DNA from: Viola odorata
Taxonomy: Eukaryota > Streptophyta > Magnoliopsida > Malpighiales > Violaceae
Direction of reading: 5' to 3'
Length of the DNA: 64,000 nt
Assembly: GCA_963691705.1 (NCBI GenBank)
Contig: OY829543.1
Coordinates: 49,704,564-49,768,563 of the forward strand
This document shows positions 10,543-22,231 of this stretch, piece by piece. Position numbers and translations under genes: made by a program. Below the pieces are notes generated by a model, which saw only the letters and a program-made list of their open reading frames with translations, was not told the origin of the DNA and did no database searches. How positions within the stretch are numbered: position 1 is the first letter of the stretch; the number at the start of each line of letters is the position of its first letter.

Positions 10543-11043
10543 CTCAAAGTGTCTAGCCACTTTAGAGGTGACTTAATTTTTACTATTCGTATCGATCTTA
10601 TAATTTACAATTATTACTTTATAACCCTCGCTACATAACGTATAATTTATTTTCTTGTCCCATGTTTCACTTTTACATGTAAATAAACTTTTGTAACTTA
10701 TTTTCATCTAATGGTCCACAATTTTTCTCGGTAAGAAACGAAAAAATATTTAGCTATGCTTAAAGTGTCTAGACACTTTGTGGGGCCATTATCTTTTTTC
10801 CTAAACTATTTTTTATTTTCATAGATTATTTGTTACATTTTTTTATAAATTACAAAATCTTTTTCTCGGATTTGTAAAACAGTAGGGTGAAGAATTGATT
10901 ACAACTCACCAAAATTTGGAACATTTATCAAATCCTATTCCTAATTACGAATATGTGGCTTAGATTTATTAGGTTGGGGTCACTTTTGGATGGCACGATG
11001 TCGCGCTGGTGGTAGACCTGATGGGATGGGGATGGAAAAGGGA
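10543..11043. other. AT-rich intergenic DNA after hAT-1
   Basis: Begins with the right hAT target duplication. 'aagtgtctagccactt' and 'aagtgtctagacactt' appear near 10545 and 10760. No gene or element is recognised. Confidence 0.4.
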
Positions 11044-11120
<77 letters not shown>

Positions 11121-11128
11121 GGTGGTGT
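11044..11128. repeat. (GAT)n / (GGT)n microsatellite
   Basis: About twenty-one ATG/GAT triplets followed by seven GGT triplets. They open long artificial frames of poly-His, poly-Ile or poly-Ser on the minus strand, which should not be read as genes. A shorter relative lies at 12588-12620. Confidence 0.97.
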
Positions 11129-11825
11129 TGCTTGTGGATGGAAAAAGGGAATGATGATGGAAAAATGAAGTTTTTGATAGGAGAACAAAACACATGTACA
11201 ACGCTTTGAAAAAAAATGAAAAATTGACGCAGATAGTTTTGAATTTGCTTTTGTAAATTTTTTTTTGAACCCACAAGAAAAAGTCTAATTAACTTCATCC
11301 CTCTCTGTATTATATAATACATATATAGGCAACTTTTATAAGATGTGGTAGAAAAATTACCATCCATGGTTAGATCTATGATTTTGAAGCAGGAATATTA
11401 GTGGTGATATGGAGTTTGCAGAAAAAATTACCATCAATAGTTAAATCATACTTTTATTTATAAATTTACTTCACTATCCTTATTTAAGTATTAATATTTC
11501 TGTCATAAAATATAATATATATGATAATTTTTTACATTAAAAAATATAATAGGCTGTAAAAATAACACTATTCAGTTGAGTATCCTAAACTTTCCTCAGT
11601 AAAGTTCAAGAAAAATAAACTCTCTTTACTATAAAACTTTTGTTAATAAAAATGTTATTAAAATTATCATAAATATATAATAATTCTTCTGTTGGTGTTA
11701 CTAAATCTACGTACAGTACACTTGGTGGGAAGAAATGCCGACTTGTGGAGCCCACCATATCCGCGGAGACATGTGCATGTGCATGGGAAGAAATTGACGT
11801 AACATATCCGCCGACTTGTGGAGCC
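11129..11825. other. Intergenic, nothing recognised
   Basis: AT-rich. 'gccgacttgtggagcccaccat' occurs twice (about 11738 and 11810), a small local duplication. A segment near 11345-11390 ('attaccatccatggttaga') recurs near 13776-13800. Confidence 0.4.
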
Positions 11826-12262
11826 CACCATAAGAGTTTTGATTGAAGAACTACTCCAGTGAGATTCAACATTTTATTAATAAACGATTATTATTCAGTC
11901 TAGTTTCATCACTCTAAAGCTTCAGTGACGAAATTGTTGTGGCACAACCTCAATGGTAGTGCCAAGTTAAAAACGCATCTTTGAGCTGAAACCTGGCAGG
12001 TACTTGTGAACAAGAGCCCATCCAAAGTTGTAGACCACACTGGAAAAGCATGTGACTTGAATGAAAGAAGAGGCTGATGAAGAGCTGCATCGTGACAAAA
12101 TATAAAAAAATAGTAAGGAATGATATATATACAGTAAAAGAATCAGAAATCTGTTAATGAAACTATCAAATTTCAATCCAAATCAGTAGCATCAAGAATC
12201 TAAGGAGACCGGAGACAGAAGGATATTGATAATTTTAATATAATAATAATTTTAGAAAATAA
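11826..12262 (-). repeat. Dispersed repeat copy B (partial)
   Basis: Aligns with 3350-3755 of copy A and the matching part of copy C. On the minus strand an acceptor-like 'ttttccag' is followed by coding sequence including 'YNFGWALVHKYLPGF', then a stop and a 3'-UTR-like stretch. Because copies A and B lack the insert present in copy C, they document the empty site of the MITE at 29242-29451. Confidence 0.6.
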
Positions 12263-12743
12263 TCTTGTTTTATTTGCCAAAAATTCTATATTTTGCACCC
12301 AACAAATTTTAATATTAATATAAATAAATTAAAACTTTTTAACATGTTTTATTAACTTGTATAACCTTTTCTTTTTGAGTAAATACTGTAGGTACTTCTG
12401 GAACAAATCAGATCTCATATAGTTCGCTACAATGGAGACGCCCATGAATCCCATGTAAGACCTGGAAAAAAACAGTTGATAGATGCTGCTACGTAAGTAC
12501 CAGTAAATTTGGATTTCAAAAATAATTCAAAGTACTCGACTAGATTTCACTAATTAAAATATGGATAAACTACACAATAAAATAGAATGATGATGATGAT
12601 GATAGTGGTGGTGGTGGTGCTTGTGGCGGCGACGACAATGGTGCAGGTGATGGGGTGGTTTGATAATTAGAAGAAGGAAAAGAAAAGAGTAGCAGATTGT
12701 GGGGGCCGGAGATGGTGGTGACCGGTGAGTGGCGGTGAGAGGA
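12263..12743. other. Intergenic with a short exon-like scrap and microsatellite
   Basis: The minus strand of about 12385-12460 shows an acceptor-like 'tttttccag' then 'MGFMGVSIVANYMRSDLF', related to the scrap at 8500. (GAT)n and (GGT)n runs follow at 12588-12620. No whole gene. Confidence 0.4.
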
Positions 12744-12752
12744 TTAAAAAAA

Positions 12753-13679
12753 GAGAATTGCTATTTGGCTCATTGAGGTAGCCAACTGAAATAGCCAACC
12801 TGACGTGACTTTTGCCACGTCATTAAAAAAAAAAAAAAAAATAAACCTCAAAAATTGAAGCCCACCCCCTCCTCACCCATTCGACAAGAAACCCAACTCC
12901 CTCACCCTCCTCCTCTGGCCATCTCTCCTCCTCTGACCATCTCTCCTCCTTAGTGTCTTTGCGTGAGTGTTCTGGTTTTGTGAGGGTTAGCAAAACCATC
13001 TTGTTTGGTCTGGTGGGGCAGGTTGGGTTCTGTCTGTGACAGCTGCCTGATTTGGCCAGCCCCTTTGTACATTCTTTTCCCCCCTGCAGCCATCTGTTCT
13101 TGATGGCTTGCTAATTTATATATATATCCAGCTTATTAAAAAAAAACAAATATCATCATCAAAAGGATGGATATTGTGCATGGAATAGTGGAAAAAATAA
13201 ATGTTGAAGTGAGAATGACAGCCCACCTCTTGATTGATGTCAATTCCAATCTCATCAAGAACCTGGCTGACTAGTTCTTCTTTTTCTTCCTCTTCCTCAT
13301 CCCCTTCCAAGGCATCATCAATAGCATCACCCATCACCTCAGTCACCATTTCCATCTTCTCGTTCTGCCTCTCAAATTCTTGCATAATTTTCTGTAGTGA
13401 AGGCAGATTCATCTGTCTATTCATCTGTCTATTCATCTGGCTGATTGAGGTAAGGAGAAGGAGAGATGGCCGGAGGAGGAGGGTGAGGGAGTTGGGTTTC
13501 TTGTCGAATGGGTGAGGAGGGGGTGGGCTTCAATTTTTGATTTTGGTTTTCAGCGAGGGAGAAGAACGCTGATTGAGGTAAGGAGAAGGAAACAATTTTT
13601 TTTTTAAATTTTTTTTTTTTAATGACGTGGCTTCCTGCTATTTCAGTTGGCTACCTCAGTGAGCCAAATAGCAATTCTC
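12753..13679. mobile_element. Pack-MULE (Mutator-like element carrying a host exon)
   Basis: Perfect 9-bp target duplication TTAAAAAAA at 12744-12752 and 13680-13688. Long terminal inverted repeats start GAGAATTGCTATTTGGCTCA; the first 43 bases match with one difference, and weaker inverted similarity extends about 200 bases inward on both sides ('ggccatctctcctcc' against its complement). Nine-base duplications and long TIRs are typical of Mutator-like elements. No transposase is present; instead the interior holds a captured VPS2 exon. Confidence 0.93.
13227..13430 (-). pseudogene. VPS2: Captured exon of ESCRT-III subunit VPS2 (CHMP2-type)
   Basis: The minus strand encodes 'MNLPSLQKIMQEFERQNEKM', then 'MGDAIDDALEGDEEEEEKEE', then 'LDEIGIDINQE'. 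This matches the C-terminal half of plant VPS2.1/CHMP2, a membrane-scission subunit of the endosomal ESCRT-III complex. The exon ends at a GT donor (minus strand, immediately left of 13227), and intron sequence follows. The first residues carry a 12-base duplication (MNRQMNRQ). An acceptor-like 'tcagccag' precedes it. The fragment lacks the N-terminal basic core and the C-terminal MIT-interacting motif, so it cannot make a working subunit. Frame and splice signals are intact, so capture was from genomic DNA and is probably not ancient. Confidence 0.85.
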
Positions 13680-13688
13680 TTAAAAAAA

Positions 13689-14934
13689 TGAAAATTTTAA
13701 AGTTTAAGCATGTCTTTCAATATCCTTCTGCTAAATCACCGAAAAGAAAGCAGGAGTATATAAGACATAACAAGAAAAATTACCATCCATGGTTAGATAT
13801 ATGATTTTGAAGTAGGAATACGCCGTGACAACGTGGTGGAGGCGGTGGAGTGTAGCCCGGCGGTGCATAGGGCGGCGCAAGATCAGCTAACGAAAAAAAA
13901 GCAGAAGTATATAAGACAATTTATTAAATTGATCATAAGATGAAGATGATGATAAAAAATAAAAATAAAATTGTAATGCTGAAATTAAGCTATATATCTA
14001 GAGACAAAAGGAAATTAAATCTATACATGCCTGAGATCGGAGAAGGAGGAGGAGGACGGGCATCAACGGCAAGGGCGGCGACGAAAACGGCAAGAGCGAT
14101 GACGATGACGAGGGAAATCATCTTGTATCTCTATGGGTTTACAAATTATAATGCCTCTCCTGGTTGCATTCAATTTGATTTAGACGCACCGGTTTACCTA
14201 TTTAGAACGTTAAGTGGCCCATTCCAAAGATTTCCGATGACGTGGCAGTGGACCTGTTGCATCCTTAAATTTAGGATCAGGATTTGATGCTTTTCGTTTT
14301 TTGGTAAGAAGGAATTGATGCTTTGGTATGACATAAATAGCATAAGGTTGGTGAAATAAAACAGGAAGCTTACTAATTAAGTTAGATGCGCAAACATCCA
14401 TAAAGCTAATGATTTTTATTTTTCACAATAAATAAATAAATAAATAATGATGACGCATATGACAAGCAATTTTTAAAGGTACAGAAGCGCAATACATCAA
14501 CACAGCAAGTTCAGCAACACATATGACCTAGCTAGTAGGATGTTAGCTAGGTCCTAATAAAATATAATAACTTTTGCTTTTATCTTTGTCTTGCGCATCA
14601 AGATTTCCATCCTACTTTTAAATGTCAAGCCGCAGATATTTTCGTTTGGTTCTTATTGGGGGGAAGCAAATCTTTGAATTTTAGATCTAATTTTACTTTC
14701 ATCTAAGGTAGTTGGAATGGCTTTAAGGTTGTGGTTGGAATGGTTTGCGGAGGAGAAGTCGAGACGGAGTTTCAATGAACAGCCGTCAGATCATCATACT
14801 ATAAATTTAAATCATAAATGTTTATTGTGCAATTTTATCATTTTAGTTATAATCTAATTAGTAATTATTTCTTCTATGATAATTGACGTGATTTTTTTTT
14901 CATACAATAATATAATTCTCAGTTTTTCTTAATA
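13689..14934. other. Intergenic, nothing firm
   Basis: Contains two copies of 'gcagaagtatataagacaa'-like sequence (about 13750 and 13900) and a GGA/ACG-rich patch (14040-14115) that opens an unconvincing 115-codon frame at 13940. No family is recognised. Confidence 0.4.
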
Positions 14935-15180
14935 CAAAGAATTAACAAGCATTTTGATTAATTGAAAAGTAATATTTATTACTAATAAGTCCAGTATGAT
15001 ATTTCTTAATACAAAGAAATAAGAAATATTTTGATTAATTTAAAGGTAATATTTATTACTAGTAAGTCTAGTATGATATTTCTTAGTACAAAGAATTAAG
15101 AAGCATTTTGATTAATTTAAAGGTAATATTTATTACTACTGTATTTCTTATTACAAAGAACTAAAAGCATTTTTTGCACA
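14935..15180. repeat. 77-bp tandem repeat, about three copies
   Basis: 'attttgattaatt' recurs at 14951, 15028 and 15105, spacing 77 bases each, with 'gtaatatttattact' in every unit. AT-rich and non-coding. Confidence 0.9.
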
Positions 15181-15299
15181 TAATTAATTGTTACATAATT
15201 TCTATGTTAAAAACTTAGATAGTTAAATAACATAAATTGAGTTCCAATCTAAATATAAATACTAAAATTATTATTATATATATATATCAAATGGTTCCA

Positions 15300-15456
15300 T
15301 GGATTTTTGGTTCGGTTCAGGGTATTTTAAAAAGCATAACCGGACCAAACCGTGAATAGCCAGTTCAGTTTCCATTTCATGACTCCGGTTCTGCAAACAA
15401 AAAAAATAGAGACCGAACCGGCGGTTCCGATTCATTTCGGTTTTATTCACCCCTAA
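15300..15456. repeat. Truncated end of a hAT-like element
   Basis: CCGGTT-type degenerate units end in 'ttattcacccctaa'; read inward from the right this is TTAGGGGTGAATAAAACCG, like the right ends of the two complete hAT elements here. No matching left end or 8-bp duplication was found, so it is a partial copy. Confidence 0.5.
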
Positions 15457-16484
15457 TAGGAATTTTATCCTCTAACTCATTTAGATTAGATACAATTTAA
15501 TTAGCTTTTAAATTTAGAATTTGAATATTTGTTGGAGATAATCAAGAAGGAAAAACTACTATTTAATCTCTCCTTGTATTATCTAAAATCTAGGATCTAT
15601 CTTAGGAATAAAATTCCGAATTTCTTCTCTACTTCTACTCAGTCTTCTTCTTTGGAAACAGGGAGTTTTAATTTATGAAATTTACTTTCATGCTTTTAAT
15701 TTACATTGGTAGGTCTAACTAATTTTTTTTATTCCTAGTAAAGACCAAAACGTGTATGATTCCATGTGTTTGTGAGATCTAACTAATCTTATTAATTTCT
15801 ACATTGCGTTCATGAACTCTTTAATTGTTTGTCATATTGTTCAAGTTAGGTTTATACTTGATCAATCTAGATTTTAACTTGTGCAACTAGGGTCATTCTT
15901 TAAGGCTTTAGGGGAACAACAAATAAAGTTAAAAAGATAATTAGACACCTAGTACGATCTCAGTTTAATAGTAACTCTTTGAGACTAGAGAGAGTGAGTG
16001 ATTTAATTAAGCATCGCTTGACAAACGAGGTGTCTTAGTTAAGAGTTGTCTTCCCCTAATCAAGATCAATCAATTTAGTAAACTCTTTAACCAGCAACGT
16101 GCTAGATGATTAGGATTACTTAATCGAGTGTCTTTTTTAACTAGTTTGAAACATGAGGGAAGTAGGAGACTTAAAGTAACTGGAATCTATATCAACTCTG
16201 TAAATCAGAAAAATACGTTGCATCAATGATCGAACACCATGAATCATACCCTTTTTTCGAGTCTTTACTGAGAATCTTTTACACAATTGTCTAATCACAC
16301 TTCATATTTGATTGTTAAATCAAGTTCTTTCTCATTTTATTTTATTTTGGTATTTTTAATTCATAGTTATAAATAAAACCCTAATTTTCTATTTAAGTGT
16401 TAAAATCTGATTTTTATCTTGTTTTAATACTACCCATTCTATGTGGATCGAACCTCTTATCATTATTTACAATCTTTTGTAGCT
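15457..16484. other. Intergenic, possibly old LTR-element leader
   Basis: Roughly 1 kb without reading frames. Phrases such as 'ctacccattctatgtggatcgaacctc' resemble the sequence before the gag of some gypsy elements, but no LTR pair or primer site could be established. Confidence 0.3.
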
Positions 16485-16499
16485 AATTTTTTCAATAAG

Positions 16500-17707
16500 C
16501 AGACATTTTTATTGATAAAGAAGTCATGGGGATCATGACAAGGCAACAGGAGCAGCTGCAGCAGTAGCTAGCTCCAGCAAAACCAAAACAAAAACAAAAA
16601 GAACAGGGAAAACAGGAAAAGACAAGGAACCCAAAGCATAAACAGAAACGCAAGAGCCAACTACACTCGATCCCTCACAGCTGTGCCACGCCACGACTCC
16701 AGCCACACTGAGGAAAGAATCATTTGCGTGGGAGAGTAAGGAAACGTCGGATCCCAGCTCTTGAGCCAGCGATGCCAAATCCCAAAAAACTCACGACCAA
16801 TACGGAAGGAACAAGGATCCACATTACTAAACACCTTATTATTCCTTTAGCTCCAAAGCTGCCACACCACTACATAGATGAGCATCAGCCACATCAAATT
16901 AGCTTGCTTATTCCCCCAATCAGCCAGCCCGCCCCAGCTCATCCACAAGTCTTGAAGAGTTCGCGGTCTGCACCATGTAATCCCTGCCCACCTTAATATA
17001 TTGTCCCAAACCTGACCCGCTGTGGGGCAATGAATAAACATATGGCTAGAGCTTTCTAGAGCAACTAAGCAGTGAGGGCAGCTGCTCTCATCCTCGGAAA
17101 TGATGTTGCGACGCCTCAAGAATTCCCTAGTTGTAAGCCTGTCTTGCAGCGCTAACCATATGAATGCTTCAACCCGGTACGGAACCAACCGTTGCCAACA
17201 AGAGGAGAGAATGTCATTTGACTAACCCACGTAAATAGAGCTCTCAATGGACGTCGTGAGCGATCTAACCGAGAACTGTTTTGAGTGTTCAAGAGACCAC
17301 ACAATATCATCAGCCGCTCCACCACTCCTCGACGATTGCAACATCGCTACCATGTCAGAGAGCTCGTCAACTTCCCAAGCAAACAAGCCCTATGCCAACT
17401 CCATTTCCACTCCCATGCGCCACCTCGCCAATCTTCGTTATCATCCCCTGCTGAGCTTCCGAAAGATGATACAGCCGAGGGAAGCGAAGCGCGAGAGGAA
17501 CCTGGCTCGACTAAGTATCCCACCAAAATAAGAAAGATCTCCCTTCCCCCAAGATAAGCCTAGTATGCACGGTCCATTGATGAAACCTATCACCCCCTCT
17601 ACCCCAAGTAGCCAGGATGTCCTTCCACATAGGGGATAACTCACTGTGATCTTGCTGCCACAAACTCCCCACACTAGTGCACCTATACTGAGAACGAATG
17701 ATGTCAA
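16500..17707 (-). pseudogene. LINE ORF2, C-terminal zinc-binding (zf-RVT) region, decayed
   Basis: Minus-strand 16847-17188 shows the zf-RVT signature: 'VEAFIWLALQDRLTTREFL', then 'CPHCL...HMFIHCPTAGQVW'. The preceding part (17441-17707) lies in another frame and carries stops. This cysteine/histidine module is typical of the end of plant LINE ORF2 proteins. Confidence 0.85.
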
Positions 17708-17884
17708 CCCAAAGCTTATTCCCTCATTTTAAAGCTTCCCAAATCCACTTAAAGAGCAGAATGTCATTTCTCAGGCGCAAGTCTCTCAAATCCAACCCTC
17801 TCATCTCCTTCGGACGAGTAACCAAATCCCACTTGACCTTGGATAGGCCGGATCGACTAACCCCCCCCCCCCACTCTATAAGAA

Positions 17885-18830
17885 TTACCGCATAATCTGC
17901 TCACATTTCTGCGTGATCCCTCTCGGCATTTTGAAGATCGACATGTGATAAAGCGGAAGGCTAGCCAGTTCTGGCTTAATCAGCATAATACGGCCTTCCA
18001 AGGACAGGAGAGGCCCTTTCCACGTCGCTAGTTTCTCACACATCTTCCTCACTAATCTCGACCAATTCGATAACCTCCTCAGATTCATACCCACTGTGGA
18101 TCCTAGATAACTAAACGGGAGAGACTCATACCTGCACCTTGCACGGCAAGCCACAACTTCGCCTAAGGGTCTATAAATATTCACCCCAACCAGGGTGCTC
18201 TTATGGTAATTGACTTTCAAACCAGAGAAAGCGTCAAACCATCGAAGGATCCCTTTGACATTTTGCACTTCTTCCTCGTCGTTATTAGCAAAAATCAGCG
18301 TGTCGTCTGCAAACTGAAGGTGTGTTACATTCCACCCCGCAGATCCTCCATTCCCATGAAGAATCCCACAGTCACGAGCCCGAGTTATCAAAAGGTGCAG
18401 CCCTTCCACCGCAATGTTAAATAAAAAGGAGACAGAGAGCATCCTTGGCGAAGGCCTCTACTCACTCCTAACTCCGTGGATGGGGACCCATTAATCAAAA
18501 CGGACACTCTAGCTGTACTTAGGCACTGGCGAATCCACCCCATCCATTTCTGACTAAAACCCATGTGTTTCAAGACGTCAAACAAATATGTCCATTCAAT
18601 AGAGTCATACGCCTTCTCAAAGTCTAATTTGAAGAGGAGACCCGACTGTCTGTTCTTCTTCAAGGAGTGGACCACTTCATTGGCTGCCATAACACAATCC
18701 AGCGTATTCCTACCCTTCATAAAGCCATATTGGGTCGCACTAACCACTGTAGATATGACTCTCGCCAGGCGGTTGGCCAAAATTTTAGAGATAACTTTGT
18801 AATAGCTGCTAACCAGCTACCTTAACTTTC
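17885..18830 (-). pseudogene. LINE ORF2, reverse transcriptase domain, frame-shifted
   Basis: Two overlapping minus-strand frames together cover the LINE RT. 18388-18780 has 'GFMKGRNTLDCVMAANEVVH', 'KLDFEKAYDSIEW' and 'GLRQGCSLSP'. 17885-18442 has the catalytic 'FADDTLIFAN' and 'VNYHKST'. A single frame change near 18400-18440 separates them. The catalytic aspartates are present, so inactivation came from the frameshift and the solo LTR insertion. The RT would reverse-transcribe the element's own RNA at the nicked target. Confidence 0.92.
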
Positions 18831-19526
18831 GGTATCAAGGTGAGAAAAGATGTATTAGTTCCCCCAGGAAACCTCCCAGTCTGAAAGAAATGCAAAACCA
18901 GCTCGCTATAGTCTTCGCCGATGATCTGTTATGCCCATTTCAAAAACCCCATAGACCAGTCGTCTGGGCCAGGGGCTCTATCCCCCCCAAACTTCTGCAC
19001 AAACTCCTAAATCTCCTCTTTAGAGACATCCCGGTCAAGATCTTCCATCTCCATCGCACTTAATTTATTAAAACCCAAGTCAGGCATTTTCGGTCTATCC
19101 CAATTTACTTCCTTAAAGAACGCCGCAAAGTAGCTAACTGCCGCAACTTTTATTGTTGCCGGGGTAGTGAGCCTACAGTTTCCCTGAATAATCTCTGTAA
19201 TGTTGCAGCGCAACATATCTAACTTTGCAGACAGGTGAAAAAAGCTAGTGTTCCTGTCGCCTAAAGAATCAAATTTCTGTCTCGATTTTTGCTGCCAAAG
19301 ACTATTGGCTAGACCCTGAACATCCCACAGCCCCATCCTAACCTCCTAAAGTCTGTGATTTTCAGCCATTGAAAGATCCCTCATGTCAGCAGCACTATCA
19401 AGCTGCTGCAATTCAGTATTGAGCGCCTGCAACTTGGTTCCAATGAACCCAAAAACCTCTTTATTCCAACTCCTCAGCTTAGTTCTTAGGAAACCTAATT
19501 TCTTGGTCACAGTGTATGGACCTGGG
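18831..19526 (-). pseudogene. LINE ORF2, linker between endonuclease and RT (left part)
   Basis: Minus-strand frames 19007-19336 and 19346-19526 read as the coiled linker typical of plant LINEs: 'KLGFLRTKLRSWNKEVFG', then 'RQKFDSLGDRNTSFFHLSAK'. The frame breaks near 19340. At 19527 the LINE stops, at the target duplication of the solo LTR. Confidence 0.88.
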
Positions 19527-20206
19527 TAAACTGATACAGTCTGGCCCCATAGGCCCTCGAACATGGAACATAGGCCCACGCCAGCACTTCGGCCTTCGGC
19601 CTTGGCCTCGTCCGCATCTCGGTTTTCGGCCTTGGCCTTGGCCTCGCTCACACCTCAGCCTTCGACCTTGGCCTAATCCGTATCTCGGCCTTCGGCCCCG
19701 CCCCCACTTGAGCCTTGGCCTTCGGCCTTGGCCCATGCCTCACCTAGACCCTCGGCCTTGGCCTTGCTCACCGAGCCTTCGGCCTCACTTGCACTTGGGC
19801 CTTCGACATCTCCGTGCCCTCGAGAGCCCGAGCCCTCGCTCGCACTCTCACCACGCCACCAAGAGCCCGAGCTCCCGCCCTCGCCTTGCCCTCGGGAGCC
19901 CACGCTCTCGACATGCTCTCGCACGCCTGTGCCCCACTTAGCCATCGCACGCCCTCGCGTGCCCGAGCACAGCCATGGCACGCCCGTACCCCGCCTTGAC
20001 ATCGCACGCCCTCGCGTGCCCGTGCCCATCTCTCGCACGCCCGTGCCATCCATGGCCATCGCATGCCCTCGCAGGCCTGAGCTCATCCATGGCACGCCCG
20101 TGCCCCACCGTCCCATCGCACGCCCCCGCGTGCCCAGGCCTATCTCTCGCACGCCCGTGCCTAGCCTTGCGCCCGAGCGCCCGTCCCTAGCCTGGCCTTC
20201 GCACGA

Positions 20207-20518
20207 CCGTGCCTTACCTTGGCCGCGTACGCCTCAGCGTAGCCTTGCGCCCACGCGCCCGAGCCTGTCCTTGGCCTCGCACATCCGTGCCTTACCTTGG
20301 CCGCGTGCGCCTCAGCGTAGCCTTGCGCCCACGCGCCCGAGCCTGTCCTTGGCCTCGCACATCCGTGCCTTACCTTGGCCACGTGCGCCCCAGCATAGCC
20401 TTGCGCCCACGCGCCCGAGCCTGTCCTTGGCCTCTCTTATCCGTGCCTTGCCTTGGCCGTATGCGCCTCAGCTCAGCCTTGCGCCCACGCGCCCATGTCC
20501 AGCCTTGCGTCCGTACGG
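20207..20518. repeat. 78-bp tandem repeat in the solo LTR
   Basis: Units starting 'ccgtgcctta' lie at 20207, 20285, 20363 and 20441, exactly 78 bases apart. Because 78 is divisible by 3, all frames stay open, producing spurious long Pro/Arg/Ala-rich frames (such as 19728-20921 on plus and 19673-20152 on minus). Upstream, 19560-19800 holds shorter 'cttcggccttggcc' repeats. Confidence 0.95.
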
Positions 20519-20912
20519 CTATACAAGAGCCTTGTCACACGGTCGCATCCTAGCCTTGTCACACGGCCTCATCCGAGCCTTGTCGCACGGCCACATCCGA
20601 GCCCTGTCGCACGGCCAGGCCCGAGCCACGTCACATGGTCGTACGAGCACCCTGTCACACGGCCGAGCCCCGAGCCATGTCGCACGTCCGTGCCAGCTCC
20701 TTGTCACACGGCCACGTCCGAGGCCGCGTCCGAGTCCTTGGTCGGGCCCACGTCCGAGACAGCGTCCTAGCCCGCGCCCGAGACAGTGGCTGAGCCAGCG
20801 CCTGAGCCATCCGAGCCAGCGACCGAGCCCTTGGCCTGACCCGTGGCCAAGCGGCCTTAGACCCTTTGTCCAAGGGCTTTATGGGTCTTTTCACCCTTGT
20901 ACATGTTTTCCT

Positions 20913-20920
20913 TATAAATA
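20913..20920 (+). promoter_or_regulatory. TATA box of the solo LTR
   Basis: TATAAATA about 1.38 kb into the LTR, followed by 460 bases of R/U5-like sequence. It orients the LTR on the plus strand, opposite to the LINE. Confidence 0.6.
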
Positions 20921-21386
20921 GAAGCACTTAGCTTCATTTTAGGGTAGCTTTGTTTTTGATGATTTGATATCCATCAAACCTTAAGCCCAACCTTTAGCTA
21001 GGTAATTCGGTTCTTGGAAATCCGGGGTCCTTAGTGACTGAAAAACCATTGCTTATCTTTCATCTTTCCTTGTAATCAAACCCCTTAAGCTTCCATTTAA
21101 GTGGGCTGATTTTATTGAAAGAGATCCTTAGTTTTGTATAGAAAGGTTGCTTGATCTTTGTTATCAAGAGGGTTTTCTCATTTCTAAGTTCTATAACTTG
21201 CTGCCATTAAACACCTTCAACCTTCACCCATTTAAATCCGCTGCATCTAAACTCCTTTTCCCCACAAATTATCCGTTCATCCATTTCGAATCCGTCAAGG
21301 AACCATCCGTGCATGAGACTAGATTCGGTTGCTCTCCCATCTTGCGCCTTCATCATCACTTGAGGGACTTGGGTCGTATCATAAAC

Positions 21387-22182
21387 CGTGCCTGCTTCTA
21401 TCCAAAGAGACTTCAGCAGCCCTTTGAACCCGGAATCCCCCCACCAAGCTGCCAAGTCTCTGAACGGTTTAGGGGCCCAGTCAATGGTAACAATACTGAG
21501 CAACAAAGGCACGTGATCAGAACCATTTCTGCCTTAGGCAGTCAACCTCAAGTTTGGCCAGCTGACATCCCAACCAGCTTGGACAAAGATCCGATCAATC
21601 CGACTCCTGCTGACCGAATTCGCCCATGTAAACCTCCTACCTAACAGAGGGATATCTCTAAGGTGAGTACTGTTAACCCAGCTTTGGAACCCACGCATAC
21701 CTCTTGTTTCTGCAGCCTCGCGAGATCTATCAGACGGGTTCTGGATCTCATTGAATTCACCCGCAATAAGAACCGGGTCCTGACAACCCGCAATCCTGGT
21801 ACCCAATTGCTCCCAGAGGATCTCTCTATTAGTAGCATCTGTAGGAGCATAAACATTCACCATGACGCACTTAAAATTCAAAGTTTTCACGCACCCCTCC
21901 AGCCAAATGAACCTGTCCCCTGTGATGACCCTAGAGACCTCAAGAAGATCCTGATGCCACATAGCAAGGAGACCCCCTGACCTCCCACAAGCTGGTATTG
22001 CAGCCCATTTAACTCCTAAACCATTCCATAAACTATTTACAAAGAAATCAAATATTTGTTCCCTTTTTTGTCTCTTGCAGGAAAACCACCTCAAGCCTCT
22101 CTCTTCTTATACACTGTTTTATGAAACACCTCTTAGGAAACCCCTGTACCCCTCTACTGTTCCAAGAAAGAAGTCTAACCAT
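21387..22182 (-). pseudogene. LINE ORF2, APE-type endonuclease domain
   Basis: ORF2 starts at ATG 22182 (minus) with 'MVRLLSWNSRGVQG', the usual LINE ORF2 opening. A one-base frame change near 22065 follows 'FLQETKK'. The endonuclease continues in 21534-22094: 'MVNVYAPTDATNREILWEQL', 'AGEFNEI' (the family has GDFNEI; the catalytic Asp is replaced by Glu), and 'SRIDRIFV'. After a second frame break, 21387-21512 has the end of the domain: 'PLLLSIVTIDWAPKPF'. The domain nicks target DNA for priming. Confidence 0.9.
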
Positions 22183-22231
22183 GACAAGGACTGATCTCGC
22201 TAAAATCCTACTCACTACTACCTGAACATAC

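Larger units (their letters stand above)
19532..21381 (+). mobile_element. Solo LTR (1850 bp) inserted in the LINE
   Basis: The flanking duplication TAAAC is exact (19527-19531 and 21382-21386). The ends form a perfect 6-base inverted pair, TGATAC at the left and GTATCA at the right. Removing the insert with one duplication restores continuous LINE coding across the junction. There is no internal region, primer site or second LTR, so it is a solo LTR left by recombination. A TATA box (TATAAATA, 20913-20920) gives plus orientation. The first 1.3 kb is GC-rich and repeated, unlike anything nearby. Confidence 0.95.

Noticed and set aside
10928..11367. Frames of poly-His, poly-Ile and poly-Ser
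   Set aside because: Translation of the (GAT)n/(GGT)n microsatellite in three frames.
13234..13515. 93-codon plus-strand frame with a Ser-rich start
   Set aside because: Antisense shadow of the VPS2 exon and its acidic stretch.
15457..16484. LTR retrotransposon leader region
   Set aside because: Wording resembles gypsy leaders, but no LTR pair, primer site or polypurine tract was found.
19673..20921. Long overlapping frames (up to 397 codons) on both strands, rich in Pro, Arg and Ser
   Set aside because: They lie wholly in a GC-rich solo LTR with 78-bp and shorter repeats, which keep all frames open. No domain is visible.
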